Source: Acestrorhynchus altus (lineage: Eukaryota; Chordata; Actinopteri; Characiformes; Acestrorhynchidae). Taken from it: 64,000 nt of DNA. Made by a program: the position numbers and the translations under genes. Under the pieces are notes generated by a model. That model did no database searches and had not been told where the DNA came from. It saw nothing but the letters and a program-made list of their open reading frames with translations. The stretch covers positions 31,757,071 through 31,821,070 of the forward strand of contig CM067508.1 of NCBI GenBank assembly GCA_034509495.1, written 5' to 3'. The stretch's first letter is position 1. Every line of letters starts with the position of its first letter. Below, one piece after another: positions 8,662-18,580 of the stretch.

Positions 8662-11600
8662 ATGGCGGCCATGAACGAGAAGGCAATTCAGCAGCATTTG
8701 AACTTCTCAAGCTGTGGGGAGGAGGACAGTAGTGACAGCAGCGTGGATGACTGGGCACCAATAAGTGTACCATTGAGAAGCCCCTCTATCTGCAGGACCC
8801 CCAGAGTGCAGCGTCACCATCCCAGGAGTATCACAGTCTCCCCATCTGCTGCACCCACCTCACCCATACCGTACTCTGCCTGGAGAAAACTAAGGCTCTG
8901 TGACTCCCCCAGCACTCCTAAGGTAGCACTTGATGAGTGGCTTCAAAGGAAGTGTTTGGAAGCTTGGTGTGAACCAAACAATGCAACGTCTATCTTCTTC
9001 CCACAGAGTCTGTTGTCCAAGTCAGCCTTGCCTTATACTGGCAGCAAGCCCTGTCGCAGCCAAAGGGTCCTGTGTCTGCCCAGTGCCTCTGACCGTGTAC
9101 CTGCTGTTAACATCAACCCTTTCACTCCTGAGACAGTGAGGAGAAATGGAGAACACTGTAAAAGGAAGAGCCGTAGGAGTGATGGTGATGACGAGGATGA
9201 TGGACACAGGTACCGTAATCCAGAGGAGCAACAATTCACAGAATTTGGTTTATCATTCAGGTCAATCAGAGCTCCTCCTCCACTGCCCAAATGCACATGC
9301 AGCTACAATTACAGACTGTAGTCCATCTGTGTCTCTGCATACTTTATTATCCTCCTTTCACCCTGATTTTCAACAGCGAGGACCCCACAGGACCAACACA
9401 GAACAGATATTATATGGGTGGTGGCCATTCTGTCATTGCAGTGACAGTGACATGGTGTGTGTTGTGCTGGTATAAGTGGATCAGATACAGCAGTGCTGCT
9501 GGAGTATTTAAACCCCTCTGTGTCACTGCTGCACTGGGAACAAAGCTGCACCTGCGGGCGCTGATGAAGGTCTACAGGATGACCAACACAAACTGTCTGA
9601 GCTCCTGTCTCTGACCTTACATCTATAAGGTGGAGCAACCAGGTAGGAGTGTCTAATAGAGTGGACAGTGTATAAACACTCCAGCAGCAGTGCAGTGCTG
9701 AGAATGACCCACTACCCACACAATAGCAGTTCTGTGGTGGTCCTGGGGTCCTGACTGTTGAAGATCAAGGTGAAAGGATGTTAACAAAGTGTGCAGAGAA
9801 ACCGATGGACTAGATGGACAGTCTGTAAAATGAACAATGAGTGCTGAAACAAGGAGGTGGTCATAGTGTTGTAGCTGATCAGTCTGTGTACTTGCAGCTC
9901 CTGATTTATGTTGTGAATAAATTTGTTTGGGTAAAGTTGGGTCTCGCATTTCTCTGCAGGTCTAAGGAGACTCAGACGTCATCTGAGGATGAAAGCTATT
10001 ACCTCCCATCAAAGGTAATGTTGGAGTTCTGGAACACGTGCTCTCCAACAAGCTCCCTCATTTACTGTTGGGCTTAAAAGGACTGGAGTCTCATCTTCAG
10101 ATGATTAAGCCCATCATCATGTCTGTCTCTGTTGTTTCACCCTGTCTTCCATCTGTCTGTGCTCAGAGGCCAGCAGTGCCGGCCCTCATGCTGTCCCGCT
10201 ATGAGAGCGAGTTCCTGGAGCTGGGCCGGATCGGTGTGGGCGAGTTTGGTGCCGTGTATCGCTGTGTGAAGAGGCTGGATGGCTGCATGTATGCCATCAA
10301 ACGCTTGCGCAGGCCTCTCGCAGGCTCCGCCAATGAGTGAGTCAGCCCTGCCAGTGCTCCAACATCTCTATCAGCATATATATATCAGAACATTGTGAAA
10401 AAGGTCTTTCTTGTTCATAATTTCATACAAAAAGTCAGATTTTATGTTCATTACATACGTCACTTTATATTTTATATGTTGTTGTTGTTGTTGTTTATCA
10501 GGAAGGTTTATAGCTCATGAAAATCAGAAATCCGGAATCCAGCATCACTATTTAAATTCAGATTTGACAATTTAAAGATCAGTATTTCAGTATCAAAATT
10601 CTAAACTATCTTAAAGCTTGAAACATATGACTTTGCATGTAATGAAGAATATTAAATGAGTTAAATATGAATTAAATTATGAACAAAACTTTCACTATAG
10701 TCCAATGTGTGTTTGTCACTAAATGTTCTGAACTTAATTAGTTTTCTGAATAATTGGATTATTTAAGTGGCTCTGTTAATGGCATAAAATTGTGTACAAT
10801 TGTTTTCATTTGATTTTACATACGTGCCAGAACCTTTTTTCATTAAAAAAGGTAACTGTTGATCAGTTTGGCTTGTAGCTTGAAGTTACTAATCACAGTA
10901 TCAACTTTAAAACAACAAAAGCTTGAAATAGATCACTTTTAAATGAATGTAAAATGACAATTTAATTAAACAAATTCAACTATCAAAACTGGATTTCTGG
11001 TTCTGGTACCAGAAATGAGCAATGTTTAGTGAACTGGTTCCCTGAATCAGGTGTGTTGGGAGAAGGGAAAGCACAAAATGTGCAAGGCAGATGCATCCAG
11101 TACCAGAATTGAGAAACTGGTTTAGGCCCGGGTTTCTCAACCTGTAGGCCCTGGGTTTCTCACGAAGCAAACGCTAGTGGTCTGCATGGGCCCATCCTCA
11201 GGGTGCGGGAGAAGTCCATAGTGGGTCAGGAATGGCACTTTAAATCATAAATCGATTATTTTACTCTACTTTTGTCTGCAGGCAGCTGGCACTGAAGGAG
11301 GTGTATGCTCATGCTGTACTGGGACACCACCCACATGTTGTGCGCTATTACTCTGCTTGGGCTGAAGATGATCACATGATCATTCAGAATGAGTACTGCG
11401 ATGGTATGATTCATTTGTCATGAATAGTTTCAGTACAGACAGCTGAACACTAGGCCATAGCACAGCCACCCGCAATATTTAGTGATGCCCCCTTTTGAAG
11501 GTGGGAGCCTCCTTGATGTCTTCACGGAGAAGGAAGAGCAGGGGGAGTTCTTTCGGGAGCCTGAGCTGAGGGATCTCCTGCTTCAGGTTTCAATGGGGCT

Positions 11601-14600
11601 TAAATACATCCATACCTCTGGCCTAGTGCATCTAGACATCAAACCCAGTAAGTGTGTGTGTGTTGCTTTTGTTAGAGCACCTGTTTCTCCTGTCCAGGGA
11701 AAGATTTCTACTAGATATTTTTGGAACACTGCTGTGAGGATTTGATTGCATTCAGTGACCAAAGCATTAATGAAGTCACCTCCATTGAGGTCATGCCATT
11801 TTCCCAACTCCTCCCACACGTATTGGATAGGGCACTATCACTTCAGAGAACGCCGTTCCACTTTATATCCCTCTAGCCCACACCTGGTATTAGACATGGT
11901 GCCAATAGGTTCATGTTTCTCTCCTGCAGAAAGTCCTATTCTTTTGGCAGTACCTCTCTATGTGGACTACACAAGCTGTGTGCATTTGCACATTCAAGTG
12001 TGTGTTTGTGTAATCTACAATGATGTGCCAAAAGTCATGGGATATCCATATGCATAGGATTATGAAGCACTGCCTCAGGGTAAGGCTTGGGAACCACCAC
12101 GACTGTAAGTTGAGAGGCAGAACATTGACCAGTGTGCTCAAGGCAAGATGATGTGATTTATTGGCATGATGGTGGGTGCCAGATCAATAGAACTTTGTTT
12201 CTGAAGTTGTGTGGGCACTCACTGTTCCTCGATCCACAGTGGTCAGCACAGCGGCCACCCACAGGTGCTTAATGATCATGATTGACGGCGTCTAGCTAAA
12301 ATTATCCGTGTGACCAGACCAGTGTCCCATCACATCCACATTCAATGCAGGAGCCCCACGTGCATATCCCGCTGGTCAGGGCAGCATACTTTAGCTTCTA
12401 TGCAATATTGGATCAGGAGACCCACCAGGGTTCCTCTGTTGACACCAACACCAGACACCTGGGCTTGTGAGGTTACTAAGTGGACCCTAGAGGACTGGCA
12501 ACATGGCACATTATACACCCCGGTTGTCAACAAGGCGGTGTTGAGGCTGATGGTGATTCCATACTGGTGTATTCTCATTGCATGGTTTGGGTCCATTGCT
12601 CCTCCTAAATACATTGTTGGCCAGTGTTGCTATGTTTCACTGCTTGATTAGCATCTGCATTCCTTCATGGACTTTATGTACCCCTACAATAATGAGCTTG
12701 ATGGCATGGTGCTTTATCCTGCTGGAATATCCCAAGTTGTCCACAGATGGTTTGAGGAGCATTCTGGAACGTTCACCTGACTTTGCTCCCTGTCATGCAT
12801 TTATGGGATGTGTTGGTGAAGGTCATTCACTCCTGAGGTCCTGTACCTATAAATACCATCAAGCTGTGGGTGACTGATTGGATGGAGTGGAGGCAGGAGA
12901 TTTTCTCTCCGACCAAGTAAGCGCACATGTTCTCTCTGCTCTTTAGGCAACATTTTCATCTGCCATCGGCCTAGCTCTAGTACCGGAGCAGCGGCGGAAA
13001 GCGAAGAGGAGGATGATGCATACCCTTCATCAGGGGTTGTTTATAAAATTGGTAACTTATGATGTGGTTTTATTCTTCTACCAAGTCCAACAGCTTTAAG
13101 TCTGTCTCTGTGCTCAGAGCACATGTCTTTCTTATTGTAGGTGACCTGGGTCATGTGACCTCCATTTCTAGCCCTCAGGTGGAGGAAGGCGACAGTCGCT
13201 TCTTGGCTGGTGAAGTTCTGCATGAGGTACAATTTAATCACCAAAAAAAATGTAATATGGTCATCCATTAACTTCAGTAAATGTGTGAAACCTCTAATTG
13301 CTTACCCTCTGCTTCCAGGACTACTCCCAGCTACCCAAGGCAGATATCTTTGCCCTGGGTCTGACAGTGCTCTTGGCAGCTGGAGCTCCACCACTGCCTC
13401 AGAATGGAGATGATTGGCACCGCCTCAGACAGGCTCAGTTACCTAGCCTGCCCCAGGAGCTGATGCCACACTTGAGAAATCTTCTACAGGTAGATTAGAT
13501 TTGTTTTCTAAGGCCAGACACATTTTCACAAAGATGCAAACACATGGTCCTCTCAACCTTGAAAAACATTCAAACTTGGAGATGATCATGCCTCAGGCCA
13601 TATCTTGCTCTGTTTGTATTCCAAGATCAATAATGCCCGGCCCTATTATATGTATTGGCATTAATATACTACTATATTATCTTTCAGTGGCCTAAAATGG
13701 CAATTATCATTTATTGTAGTGATTTCCAGGACAGTCTATGGTCTAGAATGGGGTTCCCATATTGATTCACTTCAATAATCTCAAACTGTGGAACATTTAA
13801 ATGGTGCTTACATTTGGCAGATGATGCTGGACCCTGACCCTGCTGTGAGGCCGTCTGCGTCTGCATTGTGCAAGCACCCGGTGCTGCGCAGAGAGAGGGC
13901 AGGAAAACTGGCCACACAGCTGCGCAGAGAGCTCAACGTGGAGAAGTTCAGGACAGCTATGCTAGAAAGGTGAACCTGTGTTCTCCAGGTTATGCAGCCT
14001 TGACTGTACAGGTTTGGATTTGGGTGGGCCCATGCACACCACCAGTTTGAGTACCTGCTCAAACACACCTGATTCCTGTAAATGTATGGTGTAGGTGTAT
14101 CGCCAAACTCTGCAAGACACTGGCCAACAAGGACAGGAACTTGTTAGCCTGGACGCTGGCTGTTGAAAGTACTTGCTGATGAATGTCTGTATACTATCCA
14201 ACAGAGGGTGCTGTTGGCTGGCTGTAACTTGGTCTCAATAAAGTCCTTTACTCTGGCACCCCTAGTCAAGCTGCACGGACCCCTTCAAGTGTAATTACAC
14301 CCCAAGAGAACTGAAGTAATCATTTCCTGTTTAAGCATAACGTGAACCAGTCCTGCTTAAAATTAATACATGTATATTGGCCATTTTCATGGTACAGACC
14401 TCTTCAAAATACAGCAACGAGAGAGCTGTTTTGCAGTAAAGCTGGTAGGATATCCTATGGGGGTTGTAAAGTACCCTCAATGTGTAGATCAGGGCTGGGG
14501 AACTCCCAATCCTGGAGGGCTGGTTTTGTGCTTTTGCTACCCAAACTCCTCTGATTCAGCTCACCTGTTATTTAGCAGGTGCACTTGGTCTGCTGGAGCA

Positions 14601-15103
14601 GGGTGCTCAGCTAACTGTGCTGGATTCCGGCCCTCGGTTCCCCATCCCGGTCTATAGAGACAATAGTGATGCTGAAGGCCAGGTTGGACTAGTGTGGTGC
14701 AGATACACTCTAACGCTTGACGTCTTAAAGCAACACATCCAGAATATCCAGTATGTGTTGCATGACAGCGTGGGTCCCTGGTAACACAAGTCGTCATTTT
14801 CATGCACTGTAAATGGAATAATTGGGCTCTTATTGGTTAAAAGGTGGTGAGTTGACTGCTTGTTGCATTTCGTACCCATTTGTTTTGCCTCCTCTTTTAA
14901 GGTGTGAACTCCCTGATTTAAACCACTTATTTCTCTTTTCCAGGGAACTTCAAGAGGCTCGATTAGCTGCTACGTCACCCCAGCCCCCAGCCTTGCCCTG
15001 TGCTCTGCCCCCTGCCGCTGCAGGCTCTCTTCCTAAACCAGGCCGGAGGCTGGTGGGCCGAAATGTCGCTCGTTCCATGAGTTTTGGCTGCCCGAGCCGC
15101 TGA
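8662..15103 (+). CDS. wee2: Wee1-like protein kinase 2 (CDK1 Tyr15 kinase), complete
   Basis: Eleven coding exons: 8662-8922, 9007-9209, 9960-10014, 10167-10336, 11282-11403, 11501-11647, 12947-13051, 13141-13226, 13319-13489, 13821-13969 and 14944-15103. They total 1629 nt, 542 aa, all GT-AG and in frame. The N-terminal regulatory part carries CDSPSTPK and VNINPFTPE, typical of the family. The kinase domain starts at about residue 186: glycine loop IGVGEFGAVY (195-204), catalytic-site lysine K218 in YAIK, catalytic loop HLDIKPSN with D316, and DLG at 356-358 in place of DFG, as in Wee1 kinases. A short Ser/Glu-rich insert lies between the catalytic loop and DLG. The C-terminus ends in GRNVARSMSFG. 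The enzyme phosphorylates CDK1 on Tyr15 and holds oocytes in meiotic arrest in vertebrates. The adjacency to dennd11 supports wee2 over wee1. The start is the first ATG after the acceptor; a second ATG lies at 8671. Confidence 0.96.
9330..9875. repeat. High-copy palindromic repeat, copy 3 (near complete, in wee2 intron 2)
   Basis: Runs from 'tctctgcatactttatt...ttcaccctga' through 'aggaccccacaggacc', 'gtgttgtgctggtataagtggatcaga', 'gctgctggagtatttaaac', and the middle block 'acatctataaggtgg'. The complementary boxes follow in reverse order, ending at 'gaaacaaggaggtggtcat'. Left and right halves are inverted relative to each other, so the element can fold into a hairpin of about 250 bp. Confidence 0.85.
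10337..11281. other. wee2 intron 4, AT-rich, no feature recognised
   Basis: AT-rich intron with a short (GTT)n at about 10478-10495 and a palindrome-like stretch around 10980-11150 ('gaaactggtt', 'gggtttctcaacc'). No exon or named repeat was recognised. Confidence 0.5.
12015..12860 (+). mobile_element. Tc1/mariner-like transposon remnant (family A), in wee2 intron 6
   Basis: Fragments of a DDE transposase appear in order on the plus strand but in shifting frames. WTLEDWQH is near 12480-12505. An 'HGLGPLLLLN' block follows near 12580-12610, then a 'FMDFMYPYNN' block near 12668-12695 and 'VVHRWFEEHSG' near 12734-12766. These are hallmarks of Tc1-type transposases. Many frameshifts and stops make it a dead copy. 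The left end phrase 'atgtgccaaaagtcatggga' recurs at about 35545-35565, so the family is repeated here. Confidence 0.75.
14488..14680. mobile_element. hAT-like MITE
   Basis: In wee2 intron 10. The left end 'cagggctggggaactccca' and right end 'ggttccccatcccgg' are near-inverted complements. The interior has the phrase 'cctggagggctggttttgtg' and 'gattcagctcacctgttatt'. The same interior phrases appear, reversed, at about 27275-27440. A CAGGG...CCCTG-type end is common among hAT derivatives. Exact borders are uncertain. Confidence 0.55.
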
Positions 15104-15245
15104 CCTCCTGGGCCTCCCGTGGAAACCGGCGTGAAGTCTTGCTCACCACCATGTTTTTCACCATGATTTGTGACTGTTTCTCATTTCTGTTAAAAGTCAG
15201 TGCGCTTTTTTTTTTTATTGACTTGAATGTTTTTTTATTCTTGTA

Positions 15246-15251
15246 AATAAA
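15246..15251 (+). terminator. wee2 polyadenylation signal (AATAAA)
   Basis: Canonical AATAAA hexamer 143 bp after the wee2 stop codon, followed by T/GT-rich sequence. No other strong plus-strand hexamer lies between the stop codon and this one. Confidence 0.75.
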
Positions 15252-15565
15252 AATTTTAAAGGTTCTCAAGTGTCCCCTGAACACGGTTGGCATTACAGCT
15301 CTTCATAAACCTTGCTGTCGCCTCTCTAATCACTTATCTCACTCTCACAGACTTCTTTAGGGGAAATTCATGCATTTATCATGGCTATTCTAGAGAAACA
15401 ACCCTCAACCAAGTTTACAAAACAACCCTCAGTTGGGGGCTTTCCGTGGGCTGTGTTTCTTGTAGTCTTGAACAAATTGTGGATGTTCTGCTGAATGGTT
15501 TGGAGAACACTAGTGTAGGTGTGTAGGGTTTCTGCTGAATGGTTTCCTGCTTTCTAGGGATCAAA

Positions 15566-15571
<6 letters not shown>

Positions 15572-15601
<30 letters not shown>
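15572..15601. repeat. Poly(T) tract, 30 bp
   Basis: Uninterrupted T run between the wee2 3' end and the bid promoter. It could be the minus-strand tail of a retroposed insertion, but no body was recognised. Confidence 0.95.
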
Positions 15602-15606
<5 letters not shown>

Positions 15607-15719
15607 ATTGACCTTTTTTTTAAGTCAATGCCACTGAGACCGCCTCCTTCTGGGGTCTATCCCATTTTTTTCTCATGTTCTCTAGCCACTTCGGTGTTAG
15701 GTTTATAAATTGTAATATA

Positions 15720-15935
15720 ATGCAGTTACAGCAGAAGCGCTCGCCGCTCTGTTGGGAGGATAGACGAACATTTCCTGTCTCGCCCTATGTAGTCCGGAAG
15801 TAGAGGGCGCAGTGTGCGGAATGGGACGGAGCCCCGGGTAGGAGTGACGCCGAGGCTGCTGGGGGATGTTTTGGTTTGTTGTGAGCGGAGTTAAAGTGAG
15901 CGAATGAAGGGCTGAGCGGGAGTCTGCGGCGGTAA
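15720..15935 (+). promoter_or_regulatory. Probable bid promoter and non-coding first exon
   Basis: A short GC/CpG-rich island in AT-rich surroundings. It contains an ETS-type site CCGGAAGT at 15794-15801. It ends at a strong splice donor (GGCG|GTAAGAG, exon end at about 15931). No ATG-initiated frame of note is present, so this fits a 5'UTR exon joined to the exon carrying the bid start codon (acceptor at 18550-18552). TATA-less, ETS-containing CpG promoters are typical of housekeeping genes. Transcript data would settle the start site. Confidence 0.6.
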
Positions 15936-16109
15936 GAGCTTTATTATATATTATTTATGATTTATTACTTATTTAACACTCAGATAAACTGACTCCAGTC
16001 AAAGTTTATAAGCGTGGCTTTACCTTTAATTGTTTCACATAAATATCAGCAGATGATTTAATTTAGAGCTTTAATTTACACAGCGGGACTCTTACTGTTA
16101 CTCTCAGAG

Positions 16110-17695
16110 TGGGTCTGTCACTATTACACTCACACTGGACTCTTGCTGTTCTTACTCTCACTCGGGACTCTTGCTGTTCTTACACTCACACTGGACTCTT
16201 GCTGTTCTTACTCTCACTCGGGACTCTTGCTGTTCTTACTCTCACACTGGACTCTTGCTGTTCTTACTCTCACTCGGGACTCTTGCTGTTCTTACTCTCA
16301 CACTGGACTCTTGCTGTTCTTACTCTCACCTGGACTCTGGCTGTTCTTACAGTCACACTGGACTCTTGCTGTTCTTACTCTCACTCGGGACTCTTGCTGT
16401 TCTTACTCACACTGGACTCTTGTTGTTCTTACTCACACTGACTCTGCCGTTCTTACAGTCACACTGGACTTGCTGTTCTTTACTCTCACCGGGACTCTTG
16501 TTGTTCTTACTCACACTGACTCTGCTGTTCTTTACCTCACACTGACTCTTTTTGCTGTTCTTACACTCACTCGGGACTCTTTGCTGTTCTTTTTTACTCT
16601 CACACTGGACTCTTTGCTGTTCTTACTCTCACACTGACTCTGCTGTTCTTTACTCACACTGGTCTCTTGCTGTTCTACACTCACACTGGACTCTTGCACA
16701 CACTCACACTGGACTCCTGCTGTTCCTACACTCACACTGACCTTGCTGTTTTACACTCACACGGGACTCTTTTGCTGTTCTTACACTCACATCGGGACTC
16801 TGCTGTTCTTATACCACACGTGACTCTTTGCTGTTCTACACTCTCACACGGACTCTTATTGTTCTTACACCACACGGGACTCTGCTGTTCTACTCACACG
16901 GGACTCTTTTTGCTGTTCTTACTCTCACACGGGACCTTTGGCTGTTCTTACCTCACATCGGACTCTGCTGTTCTTACCTCACTCGGGACTCTTGCTGTTC
17001 TTACCTCTACTCGGGACTCTTGTTGTTCTTACTCTCACTGACTTGCTGCTCTTACAGTCACTCGGACTTTGCTGTTCTACAGTCACTGACTCTTTTTGCT
17101 GTTCTTACAGTCACTGGACTCTTGCTGTTCTAACTCACACTGGTCTCTTTGCTGTTCTTACACCCACACTGGACTTGCTGTTCTACTCTCACACTGGTCT
17201 CTTGCTGTTCTTACTCTCACACTGGACTTTGCTGTTCTTACTCACACTGACTCTTGCCTGTTCTTACTCACACTGTCTCTGCTGTTCTTACACTCACACT
17301 GGACTCTTGCTGTTCTAACTCTCACACTGGTCTCTTGCTGTTCTTACACTCACACTGTCTCTTGCTGTTCTTACACTCACACTGGACTCTTGCTGTTCTT
17401 AAGCACTCACACTGGACTCTTGCTGTTCTACACTCACACTGGACTCTGCTGCCCTTACACTCACACTGGACTCTTTGCTGTTCTTACACTCACACGTGAC
17501 TCTGCTGTTCTACACTCACACGTGGACTCTTTGCTGTTCTTACCTCACACGGGACTCTTGCTGTTCTTACTCTCACACGGGACTCTTGCTGTTCTTACTC
17601 TCACACTGGACTCTTGCTGTTCTTACTCTCACTCGGGACTCTTGCTGTTCTTACTCTCACTCGGGACTCTTGCTGTTCTTACAGTCCTGTGTGAC
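16110..17695. repeat. 28-bp minisatellite in bid intron 1 (about 55 units)
   Basis: The unit is close to TTACTCTCACACTGGACTCTTGCTGTTC, with variants in the CACTGG/CTCGGG position, repeated head to tail for about 1.6 kb. The outer units (16110-16440 and 17530-17690) are regular. The central units carry many one-to-three-base insertions and deletions, for example in the T run of CTCTTTGCTG. Apparent Leu/Cys/Ser-rich open frames through it are products of the repeat, not genes. Confidence 0.95.
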
Positions 17696-18552
17696 TGTTC
17701 TTTCTCTCACAGCAGGACAGACCACCCTCACTCTGCTCTGTAGTTTCTGCTGATTGTATTTTAAAGTGTCTTATTTATGGTTGTTTAGACTTGAGTTCTG
17801 GACTGTTTCTGCTCTTTGTTGTTGATTGTGCTTCTGTTATGGAGACTTTCCTCTCTGGGATTAATTGTCATCCATCCATTAACTCGTCAACTCATTCATT
17901 CATCCATCCATCCAGCCAGCCACCCATTTATCCATCTATATACCCATCCATCCATTGTCAAACCTGAAACCTCATTCCAAAAACAAAACCCAACCGGCTG
18001 TCTGGAATCTTGTGAATTCTAGGATTTTCAAGCTGTAGTTCTCCATAATTTTCAGGTAAAACACCAGATTTACATTGTAAAACTAGATAAAGAGAACCAC
18101 ATCAAACAAGCAAGACAATTTTACCCTTATTTCTTATTTTTTATTCAGGTAAACAATTCAGTATTATCTGTTTGAGCTGCAAAAAGTGTGATTCTTTCGA
18201 GGAATTTTGAGTCTTCAGTCAATGGGAGACAATCAGGTGAGAGTGAGGGTCCTGTTTTAAAAAAAAAAAAAAAATGGGGATCTATCAAATTCTGATCTCC
18301 ACAACACATTTGTGAAAGTGTATCATAGCACAAACAAAGTAGATTCCTGAAAAAAAGGTTCTGGAAAAGGTTACAAACCCGTTTCTAAAGATTTTGGACT
18401 CCACTGATCCACTGTCAGACAGATTGTGTACAAATTCAAGACCATTAATATCCTCCCCAGGAGGGTTTCATTCAAAGCTTGACTTCTGTGTAACTTGGTT
18501 ACTTTCCCTTGTAACAGCAATTGTTTACATTATTGTGCATTTTTGTTTACAG
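17696..18552. other. bid intron 1, right part; simple CATC-type repeat
   Basis: Unique-looking intronic sequence with a degenerate (CATC/CAGC)n tetranucleotide stretch at about 17865-17960 and a 15-bp A run near 18259-18273. No exon or named transposon was recognised. Confidence 0.5.
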
Positions 18553-18580
18553 TGTTTGTAGGAGCCTAAACATCGTTGCA

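Noticed and set aside
16110..17695. CRISPR-like array
   Set aside because: The repeats are head to tail with no unique spacers, and the surroundings are vertebrate genes.
16109..17753. Several long overlapping open frames (Leu, Thr, Ser, Cys-rich)
   Set aside because: All are phases of the 28-bp minisatellite and overlap one another on the same strand.
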